DNA from: AWTP1-9 sp035703165
GTDB lineage: Bacteria > Bacteroidota > Bacteroidia > Chitinophagales > Chitinophagaceae
Assembly (NCBI GenBank): GCA_035703165.1
Contig: DASSYR010000049.1
Location: 9,978 to 73,977 of the forward strand
DNA: 64,000 nt
Direction: 5' to 3'
Below the pieces are notes generated by a model that saw only the letters and a list, made by a program, of their open reading frames with translations, did not search any database and was not told the DNA's origin. This document shows positions 26,787-36,007 of this stretch, piece after piece. Made by a program: the position numbers and the translations under genes. Each line of letters starts with the position of its first letter. The first letter of the stretch is position 1.

Positions 26787-27350
26787 ATGTTTATAGAACC
26801 CAATATTAAAGGCGAGCGCCGCGGCTGGATAGAAGTTATTTGCGGCTCCATGTTTTCCGGCAAAACAGAAGAGTTAATACGCCGCCTGAAAAGAGCAAAA
26901 ATTGCCAATTTGAAAGTTGAGATTTTTAAACCGGCTATTGACGTGCGGTATGATGAAGTAAAAATTGTGTCGCACGACGAAAACGCCATCCCTTCCACTC
27001 CTATTGACAACTCGCAAACCATTTTGCTAATGACGGAAGATGTAGATGTGGTAGGCATTGATGAAGCACAGTTTTTTGATAACGAAATTACCACAGTATG
27101 CGAAAAGCTTGCTTTGCGGGGCACCCGGGTAATTGTGGCCGGACTGGACATGGATTTTATGGGCAGACCCTTTGGACAAATGCCTAATTTACTAGCCATT
27201 GCCGATTACATTACCAAGCTACATGCCATTTGCGTTAGATGTGGCAATATTGCCAATATTTCTTATCGTAAAACAAATAGTGCCGAACAGGTTTTACTCG
27301 GAGAAAAAGATGTGTACGAACCCAGGTGCAGAAAATGTTACCACGAATAA
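26787..27350 (+). CDS. tdk: Thymidine kinase (type II)
   Basis: The 187-residue enzyme phosphorylates thymidine for dTMP salvage. It has a P-loop GSMFSGKTEE near residue 22, the DEAQFF metal/catalytic motif near 92, the lasso region near the C-terminus, and zinc-ligand cysteines in CVRCGN and CRKC. Length is normal. The ccmB start lies 12 bp after the stop. Confidence 0.96.
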   Translation: MFIEPNIKGERRGWIEVICGSMFSGKTEELIRRLKRAKIANLKVEIFKPAIDVRYDEVKIVSHDENAIPSTPIDNSQTILLMTEDVDVVGIDEAQFFDNEITTVCEKLALRGTRVIVAGLDMDFMGRPFGQMPNLLAIADYITKLHAICVRCGNIANISYRKTNSAEQVLLGEKDVYEPRCRKCYHE

Positions 27351-27361
27351 TAATAAACCAG

Positions 27362-28024
27362 ATGAGTACCGTTAAAAATATACTGACGTTAACAAAAAAA
27401 GATTTTTTACTTGAATTTCGCCAACAATATACTTTTTATGGTATTCTTTTATACGTAGCCTCTACTATTTTTGTTTTATACCTGGCTATGAAACAACCGG
27501 AAACGAGTGTATGGAACGGGTTGTTCTGGATGATTCAATTATTTATTTGCATTAACGCTGTTGCAAAAAGTTTTTTGCAGGAGGGACGCGGCCGGATGTT
27601 ATATTTTTATACAATTGCCGGGGCAAAAGATTTTATTATTTCAAAGCTTATATATAATGCTTTGTTAATGTTGATAATGAGCCTCATAAGTTTATTACTT
27701 TTTACCTTGTTTTTGGGCAATCCTTTAATCAACATGCCGAGATTCATCGGAATGGTTTGTCTTGGAGGCATAAGTTTGAGCCTGGTGTTTACCCTGCTGG
27801 CAGCCATAGCGGCCAAGGCCCAGCAACAAGCGGCTTTAATGGCTATATTAGGTTTTCCTTTAATTATTCCGCAATTGTTACTACTCATCAAACTATCTAA
27901 ATCGGCTTTTGGAGAAGTTTATGGCAGTGGAGTAGTTTCTCAAATTGTTTTACTTCTGGTGGGGCTGGATGTGTTGGTGATTGCGCTATCCTTAATTTTA
28001 TTCCCTTTTTTGTGGAAAGATTAA
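27362..28024 (+). CDS. ccmB: Heme exporter subunit CcmB
   Basis: The 220-residue protein with six hydrophobic segments matches CcmB, the membrane subunit of the CcmAB transporter of system I cytochrome c maturation (FLQEGRGRMLYFYTIAG near 70 resembles the CcmB signature). The ATG at 27362 is preferred over one at 27326, which lies inside tdk. The CcsA/CcmC and CcmD genes follow; no CcmA ATPase is adjacent, so it must be encoded elsewhere if needed. Confidence 0.85.
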   Translation: MSTVKNILTLTKKDFLLEFRQQYTFYGILLYVASTIFVLYLAMKQPETSVWNGLFWMIQLFICINAVAKSFLQEGRGRMLYFYTIAGAKDFIISKLIYNALLMLIMSLISLLLFTLFLGNPLINMPRFIGMVCLGGISLSLVFTLLAAIAAKAQQQAALMAILGFPLIIPQLLLLIKLSKSAFGEVYGSGVVSQIVLLLVGLDVLVIALSLILFPFLWKD

Positions 28025-28160
28025 ACGGTAATCTTATAAAATATAGGTTTTTTTGAATTTCGCCATTCATAGTAGTTCCCCTAATTTTGCTGCGCAATTA
28101 GCCATTTCTTGTTGAGTTGCTTGCCAAAAAACTCCCTAAAATGGCCAGCCCGATTCTTTT

Positions 28161-28835
28161 ATGAAGAAAAACTGGTGGAAAATATCAGCGGTTATTTTAT
28201 TAATCTACACATTTATAGCAGGATTCTTAAACCCTGTTCCCTATTTAAGTAATCTTGGAGAAAGTATTCGCAATTTGTACTTCCACGTACCTATGTGGTT
28301 TGGTATGATGGTATTATATACAGTTTCCCTGGTAAATGCTATGCGGTATCTCGCAAAGAAAAATCTTCTTTATGATATCTATGCCGAGGCGTATGCCCGC
28401 AGCGGAATTGTGTTTGGCTTGTTGGGTATAACCACGGGAATGATATGGGCAACCTATACCTGGGGTGAGCCCTGGAGTAATGATCCCAAACAGAACGGTG
28501 CTGCTATCGGACTGCTAATATACTTTGCTTACATGGTGCTCCGTAATTCGATCACAGATTTAGACAAACGGGCCAGGATAAGCGCTGTGTATAACATTTT
28601 TGCTTTTTTTATTTTAATTCCTGCTATTTGGATTATGCCCCGGCTTGAAGAATCGCTTCATCCAGGAGGCCAGGGTGTAGAAGGAAATCCCGGTATTAAT
28701 GGCAAAGACCTTGACCCGTCCATGCGGATTGTTTTCTGGCCTGCCGTAATAGGATGGACACTTTTGGGTGTTTGGATAACCACTCTGTATATCCGATTAA
28801 AGAAACTTAAAGACAAACATTTAATGCATGCGTAA
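28161..28835 (+). CDS. ccsA: Cytochrome c biogenesis heme-handling protein (CcmC/CcsA family)
   Basis: The 224-residue protein has six membrane segments and a version of the tryptophan-rich heme-handling loop, TWGEPWSNDPKQNG near residue 101. It belongs to the CcmC/CcsA family, which holds heme at the outer face of the membrane for delivery to apocytochromes. Context (CcmB upstream, CcmD overlapping downstream by 8 bp) supports CcmC function. The denitrification genes further right encode at least two c-type cytochrome domains that would need this pathway. Confidence 0.88.
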   Translation: MKKNWWKISAVILLIYTFIAGFLNPVPYLSNLGESIRNLYFHVPMWFGMMVLYTVSLVNAMRYLAKKNLLYDIYAEAYARSGIVFGLLGITTGMIWATYTWGEPWSNDPKQNGAAIGLLIYFAYMVLRNSITDLDKRARISAVYNIFAFFILIPAIWIMPRLEESLHPGGQGVEGNPGINGKDLDPSMRIVFWPAVIGWTLLGVWITTLYIRLKKLKDKHLMHA

Positions 28836-29064
28836 ACAACTAAGCCAATTTATGCTGTTTTTACTTACTCTGTTCGCCTCATTCGCTTCTTTTGCGCAAG
28901 GTAACGAAGTAGTAAAATCTGCCTCTGAAACAAGAGGCTTTTTATACAGTAATGGAAAAATTTATGTAGTGGTGGCTGTATTGGTTACCATTTTAGCGGG
29001 ATTGATTATTTATCTTTTTAATCTTGATCGTAAAATTTCCCGGCTGGAAAAAAATAAAGAGTAA
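28828..29064 (+). CDS. ccmD: CcmD-family small membrane protein
   Basis: The 78-residue protein has an N-terminal signal-like segment (residues 5-23) and a second membrane helix (about 44-66) followed by a charged tail (DRKISRLEKNKE). Size, topology and position directly after ccsA (8-bp overlap) match the CcmD family, which helps holo-CcmE release. Sequence conservation in this family is weak, so context carries much of the call. Confidence 0.75.
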   Translation: MRKQLSQFMLFLLTLFASFASFAQGNEVVKSASETRGFLYSNGKIYVVVAVLVTILAGLIIYLFNLDRKISRLEKNKE

Positions 29065-29091
29065 TTCTTTCAAACTTTTAAATGATACATC

Positions 29092-30510
29092 ATGTCAGAT
29101 CAACAGCACTATAGTTTCTTTGGCGCAGTAGAAAAAAGCTTCGACAAAGCGGCTAAATTTACTAAATGGGATAAAGGTATTCTGGAACAGATTAAACAGT
29201 GCAATGCCGTTTATCGCATGCACTTCCCCGTAAAAATAGGGGACAAAATTGAAGTAATTAAAGCTTACCGTGTACAACACTCACATCATAAACTTCCCTG
29301 TAAAGGAGGTATCCGTTTTGCCATGAGTGTTAACCTGGATGAAGTAATGGCGCTTGCCGCTTTAATGACTTACAAATGCGCTATCGTAAACGTGCCATTT
29401 GCCGGCGCTAAAGGTGGTATTACAATAGATCCTAAGAAATATACTCCATACGAGTTAGAAAAAATTACCCGTCGTTATACATCCGAATTAATTAAGAAAA
29501 ATTTTATCGGACCCGGTATTGATGTTCCTGCACCTGACTATGGAACAGGAGAAAGAGAAATGGCCTGGATTGTTGACACCTATGCCAGCATGCGTCCCGG
29601 CGAAATTGACGCTTTGGGTTGTGTGACAGGAAAACCGGTTACACAGGGAGGTGTAAGAGGTAGGAAGGAAGCAACCGGGTTGGGTGTATTTTACGGAATA
29701 AGGGAAGTATGCAATATGCCCGATATAATGAAAAAACTTGGGATGAATACGGGTATTGAAGGAAAAACGGTGATTGTGCAGGGAATGGGTAATGTAGGCT
29801 ATCACGCAGCAAAATTCTTCCGCGAAGGTGGCGCAAAAGTAATTTGCCTGGCTGAGCATGATGGAGCGATTTATAATGCCGATGGATTAAATGAAGAAGA
29901 GGTTTTTCAACACAGAAAAAAAACCGGCTCTATAAAAAATTTCCCTGGCGCTAAAAATATTGCTACCAGCGCTGAAGCGCTGGAGTTAGAATGTGATATT
30001 TTAATTCCCGCTGCATTGGAAAATGTTATAAATGGAGAAAATGCCCCACGGATTAAAGCCAAAATGATTGGAGAAGCAGCAAACGGTCCTTTAACTCCCG
30101 AAGCGGATGAGGTGTTTATTACCAAAGGGGTGCTCGTTGTACCAGATATGTATCTTAATGCCGGTGGTGTTACCGTAAGCTATTTTGAATGGTTAAAAAA
30201 TCTGAGCCACGTACGCTATGGAAGGATGGAAAAACGTTTTACAGAAAACCAGAACCGGCAAATGCTTGAACAAATAGAAGAAACGACCGGTAAAAAAGTG
30301 GTTGATAAAAAAAGACAGACAATTATACATGGTCCCGATGAGGCTGATTTAGTATATAGCGGATTGGAGGAAACGATGATTTCGGCTACCCGTGAAATTA
30401 TGGAAGCATGGAGAGCGAATCCTGAAATTCCGGATATGCGCACAGCCGCTTATGTAGTAGCCATAAACAAGGTTGGAACTTCATATGCTGAGTTAGGAAT
30501 ATTTCCTTAA
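29092..30510 (+). CDS. gdhA: Glu/Leu/Phe/Val dehydrogenase (glutamate dehydrogenase)
   Basis: The 472-residue enzyme interconverts glutamate and 2-oxoglutarate plus ammonia. It has the substrate-binding PCKGGIRF near residue 68, the catalytic-lysine motif AGAKGGI near 103, and the Rossmann GMGNVGYHAAKF near 226. It lies 27 bp after ccmD, but its metabolic role is unrelated to cytochrome maturation. A good terminator follows 26 bp after the stop, closing the unit. Confidence 0.92.
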   Translation: MSDQQHYSFFGAVEKSFDKAAKFTKWDKGILEQIKQCNAVYRMHFPVKIGDKIEVIKAYRVQHSHHKLPCKGGIRFAMSVNLDEVMALAALMTYKCAIVNVPFAGAKGGITIDPKKYTPYELEKITRRYTSELIKKNFIGPGIDVPAPDYGTGEREMAWIVDTYASMRPGEIDALGCVTGKPVTQGGVRGRKEATGLGVFYGIREVCNMPDIMKKLGMNTGIEGKTVIVQGMGNVGYHAAKFFREGGAKVICLAEHDGAIYNADGLNEEEVFQHRKKTGSIKNFPGAKNIATSAEALELECDILIPAALENVINGENAPRIKAKMIGEAANGPLTPEADEVFITKGVLVVPDMYLNAGGVTVSYFEWLKNLSHVRYGRMEKRFTENQNRQMLEQIEETTGKKVVDKKRQTIIHGPDEADLVYSGLEETMISATREIMEAWRANPEIPDMRTAAYVVAINKVGTSYAELGIFP

Positions 30511-30536
30511 CAGATTAGATAAATTATTTTACACAC

Positions 30537-30561
30537 AAATCCCGCTAAGGCGGGATTTTTT
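30537..30561 (+). terminator. Rho-independent terminator after gdhA
   Basis: A 9-bp perfect stem (AAATCCCGC / GCGGGATTT) closes the TAAG loop at 30546-30549 and runs into six Ts (30556-30561). Confidence 0.88.
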
Positions 30562-30692
30562 AATAATCCGGGATTAATAAATACTTATTACAAAAAGACA
30601 GTAAAATAATTCACAGTCGTTCTATAATAAAAAATATTAAACCATATCGAAAACAAAGTTTGTATAATTGCATCCTCTTATTTTAAAAAAAT

Positions 30693-31271
30693 ATGACAGA
30701 AAAAAAATTATTCATGGTTTTACTGGGATGTAAGCCCCAGGGACGTAATACAGAACAACACGATATTTTTTTCGGTATTGGTGATTCGCTAAGGGATATG
30801 GTTCCTCAAATTGAAGCCTTCTGGAAAGATGCCGGCAAAATTCATATTGATTGTTGGAGGGAGGTAACTACAGTAGATGGCTATTCAATTACCATAAAAT
30901 CCAGAACGACACCTATCCCACCATCATCTTCTACAGACGAAAAATTATTTTTTATTAACCTGGGAGGGTATAAAGAAAATGATTTTGAAGAGTACCATTA
31001 TAAAATGTTAAGAATTGCCAGGGAAAAAGGGAAGGCTATCCAGGATGCCATGCAAACAGCTTTTTACAAACACATGAGCTTTAAAGGTGCGGAATCGCAT
31101 ATTGATGACAAATATGGAGTAGATGTGGATGATATTTATGAAATACAGGACATCCTTTCTCCTGAACTAAAAGAGCAATACAAAATTTGCGTAGAAAAAG
31201 GAACAGGTAACATTATGGAAGATGAATTGCATCCGGGTTATACCAAAATAAGCGACCTTGTGACGCGGTAG
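30693..31271 (+). CDS. DUF1543 domain protein
   Basis: The 192-residue cytosolic protein starts LFMVLLGCKPQGRNTEQHDIFFGIG, the hallmark of DUF1543, and repeats a related motif in the second half (FFINLGGYKENDFEEYHYKM), giving the duplicated alpha/beta domain of this family. Function is unknown. It is a single-gene unit between the gdhA terminator and convergent accC. Confidence 0.82.
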   Translation: MTEKKLFMVLLGCKPQGRNTEQHDIFFGIGDSLRDMVPQIEAFWKDAGKIHIDCWREVTTVDGYSITIKSRTTPIPPSSSTDEKLFFINLGGYKENDFEEYHYKMLRIAREKGKAIQDAMQTAFYKHMSFKGAESHIDDKYGVDVDDIYEIQDILSPELKEQYKICVEKGTGNIMEDELHPGYTKISDLVTR

Positions 31272-31304
31272 GTATTAAATCGCTTATTTAGTTTTTTACA
31301 AAAT

Positions 31305-32642
31305 TTATTTCAACTGAAAAGTTTCTAAAAACTTAGTTGTAAAATTCCCGGCTATAAAATTTTCATCTCTCATTAATTGCTGATGAAAAGGGATTGTGGT
31401 TTTAACCCCTTCAATTACATATTCAGCCAGCGCTCTGCTCATGGTATTAATAGCTTCTTCTCTTGTACGGGCTACCGCAATAATTTTGGCAATCATCGAA
31501 TCGTAGTATGGAGGAATTACATAACCGGTATATACATGCGAATCTACCCGAATACCATGACCACCGGGTTGGTGTAATACAGTAATTCTTCCCGGCGATG
31601 GGCGAAAATCATTATACGGATCTTCGGCATTAATGCGACATTCTATTGCATGCATTTCAGGAAAATAATTTTTCCCGCTAATAGGCTCACCCATAGCAAT
31701 TTTGATTTGCTCTTTTATCAAATCAAAATTAGTTACCTCTTCCGTAACACAATGCTCCACCTGTATCCTCGTATTCATTTCCATAAAATAGAAGTTACGG
31801 TGTTTGTCCACAAGGAACTCGATAGTACCCACACTTTCGTAATTAATAGCACTGGCGGCTTTTATAGCTGCTTCTCCCATACGTTCCCGCAATTCGGGCG
31901 TCATAAATGGCGAAGGTGATTCTTCCACTAATTTTTGATGGCGGCGTTGAATAGAACAATCTCTCTCGCTAAGATGGCAAACCTTTCCGTAACGGTCACC
32001 CGCAACCTGGATTTCTATATGGCGTGGCTCTTCAACAAATTTTTCCATATAAATCCCGTCATTTTTAAAAGCTGCTGCCGCTTCTGCTTTTGCAGTATTA
32101 TAAGCTTTTTCTAATTCGCTTTCCTCCCAAACCAGGCGCATGCCTTTACCACCGCCACCTGCTGTAGCTTTTAGTATTACAGGATAACCAATTTCTTTTG
32201 CCAAACCCTTGGCCTCCTCTACACTTTGCAATAAACCCTCGCCTCCGGGAACAACCGGCACACCGGCCTTTATCATGGTTTCCTTTGCAGTAATTTTATC
32301 CCCCATAGCATTAATCATTTGGGGAGTAGGGCCAATAAATTTTATTCCATGATCGGCACAAATTTGCGAAAATCTTGCATTTTCTGCCAGGAACCCATAA
32401 CCCGGGTGAATAGCATCAGCATTGGTAATTTCTGCTGCTGCCATAAGATGTGGTATATTTAAATACGAATCTGCACTCGCCGGCTTACCTATGCAAACAG
32501 CTTCATCAGCAAACTTTACATGTAAACTGTCCTTATCGGCGGTGGAATAAACGGCTACGGTTTTAATACCCATTTCGCGGCATGTACGTATAACACGTAA
32601 CGCAATCTCTCCTCTGTTGGCTATTAAGATTTTTTTGAACAT
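31305..32642 (-). CDS. accC: Acetyl-CoA carboxylase, biotin carboxylase subunit
   Basis: The 445-residue ATP-grasp enzyme carboxylates biotin on AccB in the first step of fatty acid synthesis. It shows IANRGEIALRVIR at the N-terminus, HPGYGFLAEN, the ATP-binding GGGGKGMRLV near 165, EMNTRIQVEH near 288, and the C-terminal biotin carboxylase domain. It follows accB by 93 bp on the same strand, the usual accB-accC order. Confidence 0.96.
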   Translation of the reverse strand: MFKKILIANRGEIALRVIRTCREMGIKTVAVYSTADKDSLHVKFADEAVCIGKPASADSYLNIPHLMAAAEITNADAIHPGYGFLAENARFSQICADHGIKFIGPTPQMINAMGDKITAKETMIKAGVPVVPGGEGLLQSVEEAKGLAKEIGYPVILKATAGGGGKGMRLVWEESELEKAYNTAKAEAAAAFKNDGIYMEKFVEEPRHIEIQVAGDRYGKVCHLSERDCSIQRRHQKLVEESPSPFMTPELRERMGEAAIKAASAINYESVGTIEFLVDKHRNFYFMEMNTRIQVEHCVTEEVTNFDLIKEQIKIAMGEPISGKNYFPEMHAIECRINAEDPYNDFRPSPGRITVLHQPGGHGIRVDSHVYTGYVIPPYYDSMIAKIIAVARTREEAINTMSRALAEYVIEGVKTTIPFHQQLMRDENFIAGNFTTKFLETFQLK

Positions 32643-32735
32643 GTAATCAATTTCAAAATTTCGGGATATAAAGATTAACCAGTGATTATGAACTTATTGT
32701 TCATTTGCTTTACCAGTAACCATAAAACTACCAAA

Positions 32736-33221
32736 CTAACTTGGATCTACTAAGAACAGTGGCTGATCGTATTCTACGGGTGAAGAATCTTCAACCAATA
32801 CTTTTACAACCTTACCTTTTACTTCGCTTTCAATTTCATTAAACAGCTTCATAGCTTCTACAATACAAACTACTTTGCCGGGGGCTACTTCATCACCTAC
32901 CTCTACAAATACTGGTTTATCGGGAGCTGAACGACGATAGAAAGTTCCTATCATCGGGCTTTTTATCGCTATTAAATTATCAGCCTGTGGCTCAGCTTTG
33001 GCCTGTGTTGAAGCAGGTGCGGGAGCCGCCAAAGCGGGAGCAGGAATAGATGCAGGAGCGGCTACAGCCGAAATAACAGCTGGTGTAGGCGACATAACCT
33101 GCGTAATATTTTCTTCTTTTTGCTTTATCGTTAACCGGAATCCTTTTTCTTCGATTGTAACCTCACTTAAATTGGATTTGTTGACTATTTTAATCAACTC
33201 CTGAATTTGTTTAAAATCCAT
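32736..33221 (-). CDS. accB: Acetyl-CoA carboxylase biotin carboxyl carrier protein
   Basis: The 161-residue carrier has an N-terminal segment (MDFKQIQELIKIV), an Ala/Pro-rich flexible linker (residues 45-80) and a biotinyl domain with the target lysine in EAMKLFNEIE near 126. It shuttles carboxybiotin between AccC and the carboxyltransferase. EF-P is encoded 162 bp upstream; efp-accB-accC is a common bacterial order. Confidence 0.95.
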   Translation of the reverse strand: MDFKQIQELIKIVNKSNLSEVTIEEKGFRLTIKQKEENITQVMSPTPAVISAVAAPASIPAPALAAPAPASTQAKAEPQADNLIAIKSPMIGTFYRRSAPDKPVFVEVGDEVAPGKVVCIVEAMKLFNEIESEVKGKVVKVLVEDSSPVEYDQPLFLVDPS

Positions 33222-33383
33222 GTGGAAGATATTTCGTTAGATAAAAATTGGACGGCTAAGATATGGAAAAGCGAAGCAGAATAAGGCAGTTTTTTAAAAT
33301 TTTGTAGTAAAATGAAGGAAAAATTATTAAAACAGTGAAAAAATATGCAAAGTCTGTCATTTATTGAAGCATATTCCGTAAAT

Positions 33384-33947
33384 CTATTTCACTCTTTCCA
33401 CGTATTCACCGGTTTTTGTATTTACTCTAATCAACTCTCCCTCTTCTACAAACAGCGGAACCATAACAGTTGCTCCTGTTTCTACAGTGGCAGCCTTTAA
33501 GGTACGGGTAGCAGTGTCACCTCTCACCCCCGGTTCGCTATATGTTATTTTAAGTACAATTTTATCGGGTAATTCCACACTCATTGGCAATTCAGTTTCT
33601 GTATTTACCAGCATGCTCACTTCCTGTCCTTCTTTTAAAAATTGAGGCGCATCTACCATATTTTCGCTTACAGCCAGTTGTTCAAAGGTCTCAACATCCA
33701 TAAAGTTGTAACCTGTATCATCTTTATATAAAAACTGATAATTTTTTCTTTCTACTCTTACCGGGTAAATATTATCGCCGCTATTCCATGTTTTTTCTAT
33801 GGTGCGGTTATTATCAACCCCTTTAAGCTTTGCCCACACTTTAGCAGCAGCCCGGGCCGTTTTATTTTCTCCAAATTCTACTACAGAATATAAACTGCCG
33901 TCTAATTTCAAAATCATACCGCGGCTGATGTCTGATGTATTTGCCAT
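33384..33947 (-). CDS. efp: Elongation factor P (arginine-tip type)
   Basis: The 187-residue factor rescues ribosomes stalled at proline runs. All three beta domains are present: KOW-like N-terminus, central OB domain, and C-terminal TYSEPGVRGDTATRTLK. The beta3-beta4 tip reads KTARAAAKVWAKLK: aligned without gaps to the common PGKGGAFVRTKLK loop, the modified lysine is replaced by arginine, and counting gives Arg32. Arg32 is the residue rhamnosylated by EarP in Pseudomonas and Neisseria. No earP gene is in the window. A good promoter lies just upstream. Confidence 0.95.
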   Translation of the reverse strand: MANTSDISRGMILKLDGSLYSVVEFGENKTARAAAKVWAKLKGVDNNRTIEKTWNSGDNIYPVRVERKNYQFLYKDDTGYNFMDVETFEQLAVSENMVDAPQFLKEGQEVSMLVNTETELPMSVELPDKIVLKITYSEPGVRGDTATRTLKAATVETGATVMVPLFVEEGELIRVNTKTGEYVERVK

Positions 33948-33966
33948 ATCCTTTTTTTAGAGGCCG

Positions 33967-33997
33967 CAAAGATAAGGCACATACAGCAAGCCAGCAA
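33967..33997 (-). promoter_or_regulatory. Predicted efp promoter (TTG-N20-TATCTTTG)
   Basis: On the minus strand TTG (33995-33997) and TATCTTTG (33967-33974) are 20 bp apart, matching the Bacteroidota -33/-7 consensus. The ATG follows after 19 bp. Confidence 0.65.
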
Positions 33998-34019
33998 ATT
34001 GAATAAGGTTAAACCAAGA

Positions 34020-35981
34020 CTATCCTTTAACATCTACGGTAAAATAATTGCTCTGATCGTCGCTGCGAAAAAATAACCTGACTCTGGTAAAATCAACAGC
34101 ATCAAAACTGCCCAGTTTCCCCTTTTTTCCTTTTACATAGCCGGACAACTTAATCACTTCTCCTTTTTTGTTAAATTCAATATTGTCAAATACCAATTGA
34201 TATCCTGCTCTTTTTGCTGTTTCTTTTGTCTGCTCAATAGATTGCCTCGTATCTGTATTTTTAATAATCACTATTACATAATCATTTACAGCAGGAGCCA
34301 CTTCATCATCAATTAATGGGGCTATGGCTATTTCCGCAGGTGTAGGAGCATCTGTAGAAACTACTACAGGAGAGATAGGTGCATCGGGAGTATTATTAGG
34401 CACAACTATTACGTCTGCAACTTCAGGCTTCACCGCAGGAGGTGCGCTATTTGATATAACACTGCTTTTGCTTATTACTGCACCGGGAGCAATAGCTACC
34501 GGCGAAACAACTGCACCGTATTTCGCTTCGTAACTGGCTTTTTGTTCTTTGTTGTTTAAATCATAACGTTCAATATCTCCATTTTTTAACGTTACCGTTG
34601 CTTTATTATTATTGATATTTATAGTCTGTACTGTAGCCGGCAAAGTAACCACGGGTGGCGTCGGCGGTATGGGAGGCATTACACCATATTTATTTTCAAA
34701 TGTTTCTTTTTCATCCGGATTATCCAAATTATACTTTTCAATAGTCCCGTTTTTTAATTTTATCGTTGCTCTGTTATCATTGATTACCATTGAAGAAAAT
34801 TCTTTTGAAATAATTGCTGAATTCTCGTAGCAGCCTGAAGGGATATCTATTATTCCATACCGATTTTCATAATCGCTTTGATTTTCCTCCCACTTGGTAA
34901 GCAACATTTGAGTAACTTCCTTCTTATTCTTATCTCTTACCACCACCAGGCAATTACCTTTGTTTTCTTTAACCTCAATATAAAATCCTTTTTCATTTAA
35001 TGTAGTATCAGGAATTGAATCGGGCTTATTGGAAATTTCGGACATCATAGTAGAAACAACTTGAGACGGGGGAAATAAACTATTTTTTTCATTACCCTGT
35101 ATCTTGTGCCTGAAGGCAAGTAACAAAACTGCAGCTAAAGGCAGAACAAACAGAAATTTTGCTAAGTGCAGTTTGGCACTTTTCATTTTGTTCATCATGG
35201 TTATACGTTTTTTAAGTGATGATAAATTAAACGGATGAGCTATACTATAAGGCATGGCGCCGGTTACTTTTAACAAGAGGTACTGGTATTCTTTTTTATT
35301 AAGGCCACTTTGTAACACATTATCATCCGCAATAAACTCCAAATTTTGTCGAATAGCCTGCCGGATAAACCAGGCAAATGGATTATACCAATTAACAATA
35401 CAAAGAAGCTCGCCAAACAAAACATCCAGGCTGTGTTTTTGTTTTATATGGATAAACTCATGCCTGATGATTTCTTCCAACTCCGCTGCGCTATGCCGGT
35501 GCCGGTTAATGTAAATAGAATTGCCAAAGGAAAAAGGGAGTATATCCTCTTCTACCTGGAATAGCTTTATACCATCTACTCCCAGAAGAGTGGCTCTGTA
35601 CTTCATCCTTTTGTAGGAATACAATTGCATTATTAGTCTGAATAACAATACCATTGCGCCAATAATCAATATAATAGTCACCCACTCCCACAAATTAACC
35701 TGTTGCGTATGTTGTGCATTAAAATGAGTTAATGGCAACTGTGCCGTAAACTTTTGAAGAACCGGTACGGCCTTTACCCAGGTAGATTCGTTAAGAGATG
35801 CTTTATTTAAAAAAGGATTGATATTAATAAAAGGAATAACAAAACAAATAGCTGTATAAAATACCAGGTACAACCGGTTCCACAAATAAAAAGTAAGCCT
35901 GCTTAATACCAAACGGTAAAATAAATACACAACCAATAATGCAATATTCAGTTTCAATAAATAATCAAATAAGAAAGGCAT
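34020..35981 (-). CDS. BlaR1/M56-family antirepressor metallopeptidase with extended C-terminal region
   Basis: The 653-residue protein has four membrane segments (about residues 5-22, 35-55, 100-120 and 273-290) and an M56 zinc protease domain with HEFIH at 174-178 and the downstream glutamate in EFIADD near 215. In BlaR1/MecR1 systems, sensing activates this protease, which inactivates the BlaI repressor encoded next door. Beyond residue 300 is a long extracytoplasmic region with two similar 37-residue repeats (about 399-435 and 455-491, each with KNG-IE-Y-L and KYG) and Pro/Val-rich linkers. It is not a penicillin-binding domain, so the signal is probably not a classical beta-lactam. Confidence 0.87.
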   Translation of the reverse strand: MPFLFDYLLKLNIALLVVYLFYRLVLSRLTFYLWNRLYLVFYTAICFVIPFININPFLNKASLNESTWVKAVPVLQKFTAQLPLTHFNAQHTQQVNLWEWVTIILIIGAMVLLFRLIMQLYSYKRMKYRATLLGVDGIKLFQVEEDILPFSFGNSIYINRHRHSAAELEEIIRHEFIHIKQKHSLDVLFGELLCIVNWYNPFAWFIRQAIRQNLEFIADDNVLQSGLNKKEYQYLLLKVTGAMPYSIAHPFNLSSLKKRITMMNKMKSAKLHLAKFLFVLPLAAVLLLAFRHKIQGNEKNSLFPPSQVVSTMMSEISNKPDSIPDTTLNEKGFYIEVKENKGNCLVVVRDKNKKEVTQMLLTKWEENQSDYENRYGIIDIPSGCYENSAIISKEFSSMVINDNRATIKLKNGTIEKYNLDNPDEKETFENKYGVMPPIPPTPPVVTLPATVQTININNNKATVTLKNGDIERYDLNNKEQKASYEAKYGAVVSPVAIAPGAVISKSSVISNSAPPAVKPEVADVIVVPNNTPDAPISPVVVSTDAPTPAEIAIAPLIDDEVAPAVNDYVIVIIKNTDTRQSIEQTKETAKRAGYQLVFDNIEFNKKGEVIKLSGYVKGKKGKLGSFDAVDFTRVRLFFRSDDQSNYFTVDVKG

Positions 35982-36007
35982 GTTTTTTTTATTAGCAGTA
36001 AAAACTT

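Noticed and set aside
26777..27199. A long minus-strand frame of 140 codons antisense to tdk
   Set aside because: The opposite strand encodes an unmistakable thymidine kinase with all motifs; the antisense frame has no family signature and is a codon-bias shadow.
29488..29859. A 123-codon minus-strand frame inside gdhA
   Set aside because: It lies wholly within the glutamate dehydrogenase gene, is rich in His, Ser and Cys, and has no recognisable domain.
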